A stretch of 64,000 nucleotides of DNA from Aspergillus flavus (Eukaryota > Ascomycota > Eurotiomycetes > Eurotiales > Aspergillaceae): contig NC_092408.1 in the NCBI RefSeq assembly GCF_009017415.1, forward strand, positions 3,162,001 through 3,226,000. Reading direction: 5' to 3'. Positions 45,714-57,224 of the stretch are shown piece after piece. A program made the translations under genes and the position numbers. How positions within the stretch are numbered: position 1 is the first letter of the stretch; every line of letters starts with the position of its first letter. The notes under the pieces were generated by a model. The model saw only the letters and a program-made list of their open reading frames with translations, was not told the origin of the DNA and searched no databases.

Positions 45714-46490
45714 ATGGCCGAGATCATTTTGTATGACTTGGCCTGCACCAAGAATGTCTGCTTCTCCCCCGTTGTCTGGCGCATCCGCCTCATGCTAAAC
45801 TACAAGCGTATTCCTTACCGGACCATCTTCCTCGAATTTCCAGACATTGAGCCCACGCTGAAAGGGCTGTAAGTCAAATCCGCTCTTTGAAGTCTCCCAA
45901 TCTAAAATGTTTCCAGTGGTATATTACCGAGCGAATCCACCTCTACATCCAAACCCAAATACACAGTCCCCGCCATCCAGCACGTGCCAACCAACACATA
46001 TATAATGGACTCAGCCTCCATCGCCCACTTCCTCGAGTCAACCTACCCCGACCCACCAGTCCCGCTAACATCGGAGCTAGGCCGCGAGATCGAGGCTAAA
46101 TCACGCGCCGTGGTCGGCCCAATCTTCTTCACCTCGGTGATGCCCCGCGAGATAGGCATCCTATCGCCGCGCGCGCAGGAGTACTTCCGGCGTACCCGTG
46201 AGGCCTCGCTTGGGCATCGGCTTGAGGATTTACTTGATCTGGATAAAGAGGAGCAGAGTTGGGACGCGGTAGAGGATGACGTGCGTGCTGTTGGCGAGTT
46301 GATGCAGATGAATAGAGCTGACGGGCCATTTGTGTTGGGCGACCGGCCGACTTACACGGACTTCTTTATTGCGGGGTCTCTTCAGTCTGCGAGGGTTGTG
46401 GAGGAGAGTGTGTTTCGGAGGTTTTTTGGGTACCCTGGTTTTAGGGAGGTTTATGAGGCTTGTCTGCCGTATATGGAGAAGAAGGATTAA
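45714..46490 (+). CDS. Glutathione S-transferase-like protein
   Basis: Exons 45714-45868 and 45917-46490 give 242 aa (48-nt intron). The N-terminal thioredoxin-like half starts MAEIILYDLACTKNVCFSP and continues VVWRIRLMLNYKRIPYRTIFLEF. YTVPAIQ carries the cis-Pro, and MDSASIAHFLESTYP stands in the usual Glu-Ser glutathione site. An all-helical C-terminal half follows (FVLGDRPTYTDFFIAGSLQ). It belongs to the large fungal GST-like group that includes UstS. The Cys in VCFSP may be catalytic. No toxin or secondary-metabolite cluster adjoins it. Confidence 0.85.
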
Positions 46491-47623
46491 ATGGGGGAAA
46501 TTGCAGGTAAATTTGAGCAGTGTAGTAAATATTATTGCGTGTCGACGAGCCCTACTACTGTTATAAGCCTTCTATTGCATATCTTCTCCTGTCGTCGCGG
46601 ACATTTCCCTCGTCTTGTTTATGATTTGTGACTTCGGTGACATTAATGGGCTTTGACTTGTTCGATTGCGACAGCTCTTCTATAGGTTTCGACCTCGGAA
46701 GACTCCTTGAAGCAGACACTCCAGTGGGCTGATATTCTCCTCGCTCCTCATTGCCTTGGATTCCATACCCCGCTGGAATATGTTTAATGAAGCCGTGGCG
46801 AAACACCGCCATTGCTAATCGGCGCTCTACAAAGCTTACTTTGGCTTTCTATCTTACTCGCGTCCCGCAACCTCCTTTGCATTAAGTACAGCAAAGGGCT
46901 TATATGCTTAAGGAATAGTAAGTACCTTTTTATATATAGTTACTTAGAGTTTATTCAGTTACTACTTAATAAAATCCTTTCAAGTAAATACTTTATATCA
47001 GTAAATCTACTTATGCGAAGGATGTATATATTGAAAAGATTCAATCATATTGTGAACGGTGTTGAGGTATCAAACACCTTCGTAATCTCGGCGAACCAGT
47101 GCGAATCACATAAGTGTTTAGTTATGCTAATACCGTGAGGAACGGACTTTACAGGGCCCAGGGACTATATAGGCTTTTTGTGGCGATGGATTCTGAGGAT
47201 GTTGCTTGTTTTCCTCAGGCACAGGTAGGGGGGACTCCTAGGGTTGGATGATTGATGTCACTATAATCATACTAAGTTGAATAGTTCACGGGAAACGGTA
47301 ATCCATTTATTGTTGCGAGGGATAATAAAAATAAAAGAACTACATCTTTTGGTCTTTGAGGAGTTCGGGTGGAACAATTGAGGGTATGAAGAGAAAAATG
47401 ATGGATTCGATTTAATAGTTAACATTGTTTTGGGGTATTAGTATACTAGTAGGCAAAAGAATACCGGGTAGCTCATCTCCTGGAAGCTTGTCAGACTGAC
47501 TTGTTCTCTAGTCTCCGTAAACTAGGGTCGAATAAATATAGACGTTGAACTGGGTCAATGTATGACCAGGGTTGGCGTGAATAAGAGATGCCCTATTGTT
47601 ATTTCAGCCCCATGACTATATAA
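46491..47623. other. Intergenic, AT-rich 1.1 kb
   Basis: The region at 46900-47030 is strongly AT-rich, perhaps decayed repeat sequence. No gene is supported; an 83-codon minus-strand frame at 46561-46812 was considered and not accepted. Confidence 0.5.
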
Positions 47624-50600
47624 TCACTTCTTACAAAACCGAATAAGACTCCGCAGAGCTTCATCGTTTTCTTTGAAAACAGACCCAAACTTTGCCAATT
47701 CGCCCGCCTTGATGCCGCGACGAACGTCCGCAGCCCTGGAAAAATTCTTCGCTGTACGCCCCGCCCCAGCGAACAGGATATTCAGGAGCTCCATGGGTGC
47801 TGACTTTGGATCTTTCACAATGTCATAACCCGCTAGCGCAATGCTAGCACTGATATCTGCGATTGCGGCGGCATCTGCGACCCAGGCGATCCCCGTCACA
47901 GCCCCGACGACCTCTCCGGCGAAGGGCAGAATAAGTAGGACCGCGGAAAGGATGATGAGGATCAGATTACGCTTTGCCTCTTCCTCGTGCTCCTTCTCTT
48001 CTTCGCCGATCTGCTTAACCGTCGCCATAGAGTCAACAGCCTGCAGGAGCATGAACACCGGCATGGACAGGGCAGCCACAGCGTCGTCATCATCGCCGTC
48101 CCACAGGAAGAAAGACAGGTCGCCCCATGTAGCTGTTAGGTCGAGCTGGAGCTGTTGGAAACGGGGCAGTGCGTCTTTGATTGAGTCCTTAGGGTTGGGG
48201 ATAGTGAAATCATCTTTAGCCATGGGGAAATTTTCGTACTGGTAATGTGGATGGGTGCAGATCGGAGGCGGTCCTATTCCCGTGAAAGGAGGGCACGCGG
48301 GTACATCACGGTAATAGGTTCTGAATTCGACCCAGTCTTTTGAGATGCCGTACTTGCTCTGGAGTTCTTTGAAGAAACCGTCCTCGTCGATCAGCTTATA
48401 CTCAATGTACACTTGCTCGGATGTGTTGATGATTGGGCAGCTCTGGTACTCCCCCTTCTGCTTGCCTGGCATGGCCCACCTGCACTGGAAATACTTGTTA
48501 CCTGGCCCCTCACCTTTGTTCAGCGATACGAAGTTGGAGATAGCAACGGGGACCATGGCGCGCAGGTATTTGACGTAGTACCCGAATTTGTCGTCGTAGC
48601 CGTTGTCGACGTCAGTGTAGTTTGCCAGCGCTGTGTCCAGCGTGTCCATGAGGATCTGCGCCGCATACATCGGCATGCAGCCCTTAGGTATGTCCCCGGA
48701 AGCCTTCTCTAGGGCCTCCAACGAATCGAATGTCAGACTGTAGTCGCAAGGAAGCTCTTCAGCGCACTCGGGGCGGTCATCGTCATCTGTGCAAGAGGGG
48801 ATCACGCCTTCGGTACTTGCACAAGCATCCGGACAATAGCCACGCTGGCATGCAAACTTGCAAAGCCCACTATCGTTCCCATCACCTCCGAGGTATTCCG
48901 CAGTGAAGGTTGTGTTGGCCGGCGGCGGTCGGTTGAGGGCTCCCGTCGCAGTACACTTGCAGTGGTTAATGGGACAAAAACCGTAGTTGCAGGCGTATGA
49001 ACATAGTCCCTGGAGGTCGCCCTCACCGGTACCCGCGGTGCAGGCGGACGGAAGGAAAGGCGAAACCGTAGGTTCTGTCAGAGGTACCTTTGTTGTACCA
49101 CATGCGTCCGGTGGACAGTACCCATAGTTGCACGCAAAGGCGCAGAGGCCGATATAACTGGATCCTTCGCCGGCGATTGGATACCCTTCCACACCTGTGG
49201 GCTTAGGCTTCTCTCTCGGAGCACCCATCTTGGTGCACTGGCAGGCTCCGATGGGGCAATATCCGTAATTGCAGGTGAATTCACAGAGGCCTTGGAAATT
49301 ACCTGGTGCTGTACCCTGGATGCAGGTCTGGTTCTCCATAGGCAGCTTGGGTGAGACGGCTGAGATACTGGGACCGGAGGCACTCCCTACCCACGCATTG
49401 AAATTGCTATAACCGTCCTTACAGCTTGTTGTGATGGCTGTGCCGCTGAACTCCGCGATCGTAGCACCGGAACGAGAGATAGAAATCTTCACATCCCCCA
49501 GAAAGGCCCCGTATCCCGCGCTTCCGTGGTACACACCAACCCCGCCGTCCGGGACAAACTCCCATGTAGCGGGGATGGATACGCCTCCGACAGTGACAGT
49601 GACGGTAGCCGAGGAAGTAAGTAGTGCAGAGAAGAAAATTTTGTCCTGAACCACCTGAGCAGGCTCAAATTCAAGCTGCAGCTGACTGGCCGTATTCCCT
49701 GTTGTACCACCGTTCTTGCAGGCAGCGACAGGGTTCGGCCGATACCACCCAACCACACCCTCCTTAGTGATCGTGCCTTTCCCCTTCTTGTACATGTCTA
49801 TCCAGTAGGGTAGGAAGAGACGCCAGCCATCATGAGGCATGCCATGGGCGTAGTTGAATGGTGCCTTGCCCACCTTAAAAGCTTCATAGTTGTCGATATC
49901 TCGAAGAGGGCCAATGTAATGGGATTCACCGTAGTCATTCCAGCTGATGATTTGCAACCAGCTTGGTTGAACCACCATGACTTGTTCCCAACGGTCTGTC
50001 CAGAGATTGTCACCTAAGAGGTGTCAGTAATGGAGTCTATCTGGTGAAAACTTTGGCACGAATCCATGATTGGACTTTAGTAAAGCTCACCTCGCCAAAG
50101 CCAATTCTTATCATATCCAGGGAGGTTGGTGTAAAACCATGGTGAGACCGGCATCATATATGGCTTGCCATAGTCTTGATCAAGATAATCTAAGTAGGAT
50201 GCATCAACGTACGTATCCATATCTTTGTTGCCCCACGGCCAACCGGCCCAACTGAATAATCCATCCGCGGTGCCTAGCTCCAGAGCATCCTTTGCACCCA
50301 GGGAAGACCATGACGGCACAAAGAAGCATCCTGTCTTTTCTTTGATCTCTTCCCAGTCTTTTGCATTCCCGGGCCCTTCGAAGGTAGACACAAAGGGCTT
50401 TCCTTTGTATTTATAATACGCCGAATGACTGCTGAATATCTTTATGATGCCTATCACGACGGATTCCTCGAATGGCCCCGCACCAGCATAATCAAAGGAA
50501 AGGAACAGCTTGAAACCGGTGGACTCCGCGGCTTGAAAAGCAGACGCTAAGGGATACATGTCTGTGAGTGAGGCAGCAAAATTGAGTGCGAATGCATCAA

Positions 50601-50989
50601 TATGGGCTTCTTTCGCGAGCTTCATATCAGCTTCCCAGGCGGAAACAGACCAGTCACGCGCATTTTCAACCTAAAAGGTCAGCCAGATGTCTCTGCATCT
50701 AAATCGACAAGGGTGAGGTTGCGTTCCTTACCATGAAATGGGCAAAGGCTCCCTTCTCCTCCTTTATGGGGTGCAAGGGCGTTATGTTCAACAATATCTC
50801 TGCCGGGAACGATGCAAGCTCTGTTTCATTCAGCGCCGTGCTAGTGTTTAGCCCATGAGGGCTAACATCTAGGTCTGTATATGCGGTACGCGCATGAGAG
50901 CTACCGTGATGCCGATGGATGTGGCGATGGTGTGAATGAGAAGCAAGGGTGAGTCCTACAAGGGCAGCTTTAACAAGAAGACCGAACAT
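47624..50989 (-). CDS. Secreted GH71 alpha-1,3-glucanase fused to a killer-toxin-like C-terminal region
   Basis: Exons 50732-50989, 50091-50670 and 47624-50013 give 1075 aa. A signal peptide (MFGLLVKAALVGLTLAS) and His-rich stretch lead to the GH71 mutanase domain (about 80-370). It shows AHFMVENARDWS, AFALNFA, LFLSFDYAG and IISWNDYGESHY. A beta-rich module (about 390-500) follows. Then come four Cys-rich modules (about 510-690) of the form GLCxFxCNYGYCPxxxC. The region at about 705-950 (GYDDKFGYYVKYLR, DGFFKELQSKYGI) matches what I know of the C-terminal part of killer-toxin-like GH18 chitinases. A charged segment and hydrophobic region (962-1010, LILIILSAVLLILPFAG) precede the tail, with Cys1073 near the end. 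Inferred role: binding or opening alpha-glucan walls and carrying a toxin. Confidence 0.85.
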
Positions 50990-52898
50990 CCTTGCTCCGT
51001 GACAAGAGGGCCAATTCAAATTAGAAAAGATTAGGCAGAAGGAAAGGATAATTCAGGACAAGAAAGAAATGAGTGGCTCCCACGAGTGATGAGAAGAAAT
51101 GAATGAAAAGACCCAGAATGAATGAGTTGGTCAAGGACATGAAGGAAAGAAAGAAAGACACAGGATCTCCTCCTGCTGCTGCTGCTGCTGCTACTACTGC
51201 ATGGCACACCGTACAAACGAAGACCGAATAGCTACTTATATGTTATATGAGAGACCCCTACCATGTCCATTAGATGGAAAAATTTTCACTTCAAGTGACA
51301 AACTCAATTTGGAGTTGTATAGCCATATCCGAGATATTGCCCCGTTCTCAGGTTTAGTATACCTGACTAGAACTATTCAGGATGATGCGACTGTATGTTA
51401 GAGAGTCCATCAAAAAGAAAATTACCTGTGCCACTACTCCACTCGCTGTATACGAGCTCAGGAGGTAGTGTACCAGGTGAGGCATAGCACTAATGTGCTA
51501 TAGGTCCAGTCTATAACACCATGTTAGACGCTATTCGTGGGGTTTTTCTCCCCGGGTAAACCTCCGTAGAACCTCGTAAAACGGTACAAGCTACTTGATT
51601 GAGGGGAGTCTGGCAGTACTAGAGAGTTTCCAAGTGCGGTAGGATGCAAAGACAGCCTCTGAGCAATGGCTTGGAGTGATGCGCGATGTTTGTCGCGAAG
51701 TCGCAGGAGGTCGATTCAGCTGCTAGTTTTGAACTGACTCGCTCGCCTTTCTGTACGGTGGAGTATGAAAAGAGCGCGAAAACTAAATCCCTGATAGTTG
51801 GAAATTGAGAAGTAGATGCCAAGACTGGGGTCCCCTTTTTTTTCTTCGCTAGAAATCAGGTGATGTTACATGGGAGTATCTAGTACCTTGCCCTAGTTTT
51901 TAGTAGTAGCTTACCAACCCTATTCAACTACGGAGTAATTTCCATTTCCCCACCTATTCCAGAACGGTTCGTATGAATCAAAGAATTGGGTATACCAGAA
52001 GGACAGGGGTTTAAGGCAATCGAGGACAAAAAGCAATAAATTGACCGTGCTTGTTGAAGGTTGGAAAACAAGTGTCAAGCTAGGACTTCCTGGTACTGGT
52101 AGTAATCTGTTGAGGGCTGTCGATCAAACGCCTACGGTTCCTGCCGTTTAAGCCCCTCGGATAAATCCGAGCACAAGCCTTAAGCCAAGGGTGATCGCTT
52201 ATTCTCCACTACGGAGTATATGAAGGGGCGAACGACTCCTTCCGGACCATCCGCCAGCATCCCAAAAAGGAAGTAGATGCGTGGAACTAATTTAGTATCG
52301 TCCGTACTTTCAATAGTACAAGGCACGAGGCAACATTGGGTCCCGATACATGGGGGTTTCTCTTACTTGATGCTTCTTGTTACGTAACTATACTAGCACT
52401 GGTATTTGTGTTCATCTAGTATCGGAGGAACCTAACTAAACATTAGTCGACTGATTGGACGACTTAATGTAAGACAATTGATATCTAGACTCTTACTGAA
52501 ATTGATGAAGTACAGAGAATACGGTATGTATTGGTATTACTGATATCAATACGGCCTCCCTATGACCTCCGTTTTCAAGTATAACCTCGCCTAGGGTACA
52601 GGATCACGATGCCCACAGATACTAAAAGGAATGCTGAAGTCGTAAATTAGATGAAAAACGTTGGGTTGGTATCTGAATAACGCTATCGTTCTACCAAGAA
52701 AGTCATTTCCCCTAGGATTGTTACATCGGGGTTCAGCTAGCAATTCTCTGATCAATTAGTAGGGAGGTCGAATGCGTATATCAATTCTTAAACGTATAAA
52801 TTTCTCATAGAAAAGGATGAGTGGATGCAATCGATTCTCATGTCTCCCTTCAAGTCACAAAAAGCAAACACAACTAAAGAAAAAGAGCACGCTTGACT
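50990..52898. promoter_or_regulatory. Divergent intergenic, GH71 fusion / small secreted protein
   Basis: 1.9 kb between the two divergent secreted-protein genes, without a supported frame of its own. A GCT/GCA trinucleotide run (51170-51195) lies in the GH71 leader. Confidence 0.5.
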
Positions 52899-53690
52899 AT
52901 GAAATATTTTCTTCTTCTCATTCTTTCCTGTCTTCTGCTTCTGACAGAGACAGCCCTAGCCTCAGACACGGCAGGCCCCGCGGAGACTTTATTCTTCTAC
53001 AATGCATATCTGATCGAGTACAAAACCGTGAGCAACCCTAAAAAGCGAAAGCTTGCAAAGGGGTGCCCAGCAACACAAATCGATGCACCTTGCACCTACG
53101 CAGAATTCATGGATTACATCCTGGATGCAAGATCGAAAACCCAAATCCGTAAACCAAAATTTCAGAACATCCTCAACAATGCCGATACTGCTGGAATTAC
53201 AGAGACTTCCAGACGATTAAGAGAGGGGGGTCTCAAATGCAAGTACGATCTTTCCAAGCTTGTGGAGGGTATAGGGAAGGTGACCCCCTTTTCAAAGGTG
53301 CTTGAAGCCGTTGGAGAGCAGATCAAAGAAAAAATATCCCTTTCCAGCGTCGAGAGTGAAAAGAACAACATTAAGACTGCGCTAAAGATCGTCGAGCAAA
53401 ACCGGGTCGCAGATAATATGAGGTTTCTCAATGAGGAGCTCGAAAAGCGGATGGGCATCGAATTCGTCAAGAGCTCACGGACCACGGATGATGGGCGCGT
53501 ATGGCAAGCCTACGACACCGATAAGACAAAACTAAAGTATCCGGATCGCAAATCACTTTCAGAAGAGACGAAAGATATTTTGAAGCAACTGCGAGACGGA
53601 AAGATTGAGGTCGAGGACAGAGCATTAGCATCGCATCAGGCAGTGGTTGTGAAAGTCAAAGAAATCCTGAAGCACGCCAATAGTTGCTGA
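52899..53690 (+). CDS. Small secreted protein, candidate toxin subunit (unknown family)
   Basis: A single exon, 263 aa. MKYFLLLILSCLLLLTETALA is a clear signal peptide. The mature part (~242 aa) is rich in Lys and Glu, mostly helical in look, and has four Cys: GCPATQ, APCTYAEF, LKCKYD and the very last residue (HANSC, stop). No Kex2 site dominates and no domain is recognised. It is divergent from the GH71 fusion across 1.9 kb. Size, secretion, four Cys and the terminal Cys parallel the gamma chain of yeast zymocin, which is disulphide-linked to its carrier. No sequence homology to gamma-toxin is claimed. The toxin role is inference from context; an ordinary secreted protein is possible. Confidence 0.75.
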   Translation: MKYFLLLILSCLLLLTETALASDTAGPAETLFFYNAYLIEYKTVSNPKKRKLAKGCPATQIDAPCTYAEFMDYILDARSKTQIRKPKFQNILNNADTAGITETSRRLREGGLKCKYDLSKLVEGIGKVTPFSKVLEAVGEQIKEKISLSSVESEKNNIKTALKIVEQNRVADNMRFLNEELEKRMGIEFVKSSRTTDDGRVWQAYDTDKTKLKYPDRKSLSEETKDILKQLRDGKIEVEDRALASHQAVVVKVKEILKHANSC

Positions 53691-54067
53691 GGCAAGACCT
53701 TGTTACAACCTATGTCCCATCCTCTAGTCTAGCTACATAGAACGATTCACACAAATGTATTCCGAGTAACGTTTGGTTGAAAACCCATTGTGAACTTGCT
53801 GAGTAAACGAGCATGGCCCATCTTTATCGATTTAGGGTTAACAACTCGGTTCGGTAAAATTACCGAACACGAGTTGTATTTAATTTAATTTCACTTTCCC
53901 AATATTGTATTAAATTATACCATATTATTTATCTACTATTGCTTTCGACAATGGGGCTACTCCGTATATTCCTCCGTGCGAGTCCACTATATCAATCTAG
54001 TACTCCCTCAGAGAATTATCGAGTCTTCAACCTTTCTCCGTGCGCCTAACGTCGACTCATCTTCACC
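53691..54067. other. Short intergenic region
   Basis: No gene; AT-rich around 53875-53940. It is the 3' flank of the secreted protein and promoter of the DUF4246 gene. Confidence 0.5.
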
Positions 54068-56164
54068 ATGAGCAACACTGAACTCGACAACTCAGGAACG
54101 GGCCCCTTGAAGGTTCCCGGATTTAACAATATTCCCCTTGAGCTGGCCCTGGGCAGTGATGATGACAGTGAGGACAGATTTTACGATGCGGTCCCGATGG
54201 ATTGGTACAGCTCTCCTCTAACCGCTCGGGAGCTGGCCATGTTGAATCTAATGGAAACACTGACGGACCGGCCTGGATGGTACAACCTTGTATTCGACAA
54301 GAGTACTGTCGCAAAGTGGAGTGAAGAAGCCATGACGCGCCCGATGATGAGCCGCAAGGCATGGGACTGGTGCTTGGCTGAACTGCGCGATAAAGCCACA
54401 CGGTTCAAAGAAACAGGCCAGATTTTAGTTTTAAATTCTGGTAGTGCTGTCTGTAAATCCGACACAATTATCCCCTCGTCCGTTGGCTTGAAGATTAAAC
54501 AATTTGTGGCCAGTTTGTCGGACGAGCTTGGAGGCCGGAAAGACTGGGAGCCCAGTTCCAATAAGCAAATTTGGAATATAATCGACCCGTCTCTTTTCCC
54601 TTTAGTCTACGGACAGACGCGCGTTCTCGTGAATGGCGGCTGTGTTCCACTTGAACAAACATTGGAAACCTACGGACAAGGCGAGGTTGCACCCAGGCAT
54701 GACCAGGATCGTGAAAGACTGGAGAGGCTTCCCAACACTTATCGTAACGCGAGAAGCTTACTCTTCTCTCACCGATTCCAGTGGCTTCCCTGCGAGGTGG
54801 AATTCTGTGGGCCAGTGGGATCGACAGACATACGAATTACCTCTTATATCAACGAGCTGCACCCGAGCAGACAACGCTCTTTTTATGAGACACTTGAAGA
54901 GGTGATGTCTCAAGTCATTGAGCCATGGAATGAGACATTGATCAAAGGAGAGCCTATTGATTTAGATCTGCCTTCCCCACGGGGCAGGGCGCCTAGAAGA
55001 ATTCAAACATTTGGTGTTGAGTGGCGAAACGAGTATCCAAAGTGGGCAGAAGATCTACCAACGGAGCGGGATGGTGATCTCGAAGCTTACCACAACGCAC
55101 TTGCCCGTGTCAAGGAATATGTCGCCCTTCCAGAATATGGCGTTCAAGTCAAATGGCAAGGTCTTGAAACAAAGGAGATCCCACAGGATTGGGAGAGCAC
55201 GGTATCCCTGAAGGACGTGGTCGATGCAAAATACAGTCGCCTGTTTCGCTTCGAGCATTCCGACCCCGGTCTCTACTCGTATGACGAATGGAAGGCAGGG
55301 AAAACTGCAAAATCTATTGTTGGCCCCACGAAACATGACATCCAGTGGGAAACAGACCCTAAGATCTGGTATTCACAATTTAAGATGAAAGACCCAATGG
55401 ATCGTTACAAACTCCAAGAGGCTCCTGACATGAACTGCACAGATCATGATTACTATACAGTCAAGCTTCAGGAAAATTTTCGCGATGAAGGCCTACAGAT
55501 CATTGTGAAGCTGGAGGGTATTGAACTAACACCAGAAAGCCCATCTTATCCTGGCGAAGATTGGCACACAGACGGCCTTCGCAATGAGCACATTGTAGGA
55601 GTTGCGGTCTACTTCTTCGACATGGAAAACGTGACAGGTAGCAGGCTCTCATTCCGTCAAGAGATTGATATGGATTCAGACCTGTATCAGTTTGAGGGAT
55701 GGGATGTACCGTACTTAGAAGAATTATTCGGTGTCGAAAACCATAAACCGGCTCTCCAGGAGCTCGGGTCTGTGTCAATTGGCCAGGGACGTCTTATAGT
55801 TTTTCCAAACGCACTTCATCACCGCATGGAGCCATTTGAGCTGATTTCCAAATCTCGGGCCGGACACCTTCGATTCCTGACACTGTGGCTCGTCGATCCA
55901 TACTACCGCATCTGCTCGACGCGGAATGTACCACCGCAGCGGCATGACTGGTGGGCAGAAGAAGCACAATCAATGGTAACATCGGCCCATTCGCTTCCTC
56001 AAGAGTTGGCCACCATGGTCCTAAACGAAACACATCAGTGGCCCATGGGTCTCCCAGAGGCTGAACAACATCGACTTGAACGAGGCAAGGATGGCTCTAC
56101 CGCTCATGACGCGATGAGATATCTGATCCAGAACCATGAGATAAATCTTTGGAAACGAATATGA
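54068..56164 (+). CDS. DUF4246 protein, 2-oxoglutarate/Fe(II)-oxygenase-like
   Basis: A single exon, 698 aa. An N-terminal helical region starts VPGFNNIPLELALG and continues LTARELAMLNLMETLTDRPGW. Then comes PLVYGQTRVL and later YQWLPCEVEF-like text (HRFQWLPCEVEF). The C-terminal part holds EDWHTDGLRNEHIVG, with His and Asp at about 500-502, a distal His in NALHHRMEPF (about 583) and an Arg in SRAGHLRF. This HxD...H...R pattern fits an Fe(II)/2OG jelly-roll. DUF4246 is a family expanded in fungi with no assigned substrate. Same strand as the small secreted protein, 377 bp downstream of it. Confidence 0.85.
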   Translation: MSNTELDNSGTGPLKVPGFNNIPLELALGSDDDSEDRFYDAVPMDWYSSPLTARELAMLNLMETLTDRPGWYNLVFDKSTVAKWSEEAMTRPMMSRKAWDWCLAELRDKATRFKETGQILVLNSGSAVCKSDTIIPSSVGLKIKQFVASLSDELGGRKDWEPSSNKQIWNIIDPSLFPLVYGQTRVLVNGGCVPLEQTLETYGQGEVAPRHDQDRERLERLPNTYRNARSLLFSHRFQWLPCEVEFCGPVGSTDIRITSYINELHPSRQRSFYETLEEVMSQVIEPWNETLIKGEPIDLDLPSPRGRAPRRIQTFGVEWRNEYPKWAEDLPTERDGDLEAYHNALARVKEYVALPEYGVQVKWQGLETKEIPQDWESTVSLKDVVDAKYSRLFRFEHSDPGLYSYDEWKAGKTAKSIVGPTKHDIQWETDPKIWYSQFKMKDPMDRYKLQEAPDMNCTDHDYYTVKLQENFRDEGLQIIVKLEGIELTPESPSYPGEDWHTDGLRNEHIVGVAVYFFDMENVTGSRLSFRQEIDMDSDLYQFEGWDVPYLEELFGVENHKPALQELGSVSIGQGRLIVFPNALHHRMEPFELISKSRAGHLRFLTLWLVDPYYRICSTRNVPPQRHDWWAEEAQSMVTSAHSLPQELATMVLNETHQWPMGLPEAEQHRLERGKDGSTAHDAMRYLIQNHEINLWKRI

Positions 56165-57224
56165 CTGTAGGGATTAGGAAAAATGTGTCCTTAGAATGAG
56201 GTTGAATTCTTAATTTGGGAAATTACCGTTCCTGTAGTGCTAGCGGAGGAAGACAGAAATGAACAAGTAACTAGTGACGGTCTTCATGCTTCGACGGTTT
56301 CGGAAGATTCAATCCACGCGCAGTACAGAGATAAATCCGGGCGAAGAGAACAGCTGTGCAACAGGCCAAGTACTACTTCATACAAGCTGGAAATACGAAT
56401 GATATATGTGTTAGGGTTCTCTGTTTCCACTTTCTAAGGTGTGTTAGTTTCTAGTCTGGCGTGGTTGCGTCTGACACTTTAGGGTTTTGTTATTCTTAGT
56501 AGTACGCGGGAGTCGTGCCCTAACTCTTCTATACCAGTAGGTTTAATCATCTTTTTAGCATTTTTAGATGCAGTTGTATTAGTTGGGGTATGGACATGAT
56601 CGGGGCTATAGCCTTGGTTCTATGATTATAAACTCTGTAAATATTGGGTAAGTCAATGGAGATCCCTTTCACCCCGTAAAGATTCTTTGAACTGCAACCC
56701 AAGGGACGAAAAGAGAGAACTCAAGACCAGATAATAGTTCTACTAGGTTACCTTCCAGTTTTATGAACTGAATCTTCATGATAGATGTTTAGCGCTCTAC
56801 GAAGAAGATTACATAATTCAAGCAAATTCAGGAACAGAATAATTGTGTATATTGTGTATCCCAGGCCCGTCCCAACCACCCGACCTTAGGGCCTGAATCT
56901 CAATATCATATCGAGATGTATCAGTAAATTGTTCAACGAGGCGGTCTGATATGATCCGTCCTCAGATATACATGAATGATTTAGCATAACAAGATGATGA
57001 GAAAGTATAAAGGTATAAAGAAACATGTCCCATGTCCATCCAAATATCCAAGAGGAGGTCATTGCCATCCTCAACAGTATAAAGAGAAATGAAAAGTCGA
57101 TGCAAATAACCAAGGGGTATCTTCCAACAATGCCAAAATCTTTAAGAAATTATACAGTGTCGTTATATAAGCCCTCAAATTTCCAACTTCCAAGCACAAC
57201 CAATATCCTCCACTGCTGCAACCC
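56165..57224. other. Intergenic, convergent 3' ends
   Basis: 1.06 kb with no supported gene. Short frames have no splice or domain support. Confidence 0.55.

Noticed and set aside
45714..46490. GST-like gene as part of a ustiloxin-type cluster
   Set aside because: Similarity to UstS is only at family level and no cluster partners are present.
46561..46812. 83-codon minus-strand frame after the GST-like gene
   Set aside because: No domain, no splice support; convergent with the GST-like gene and may be a chance frame.
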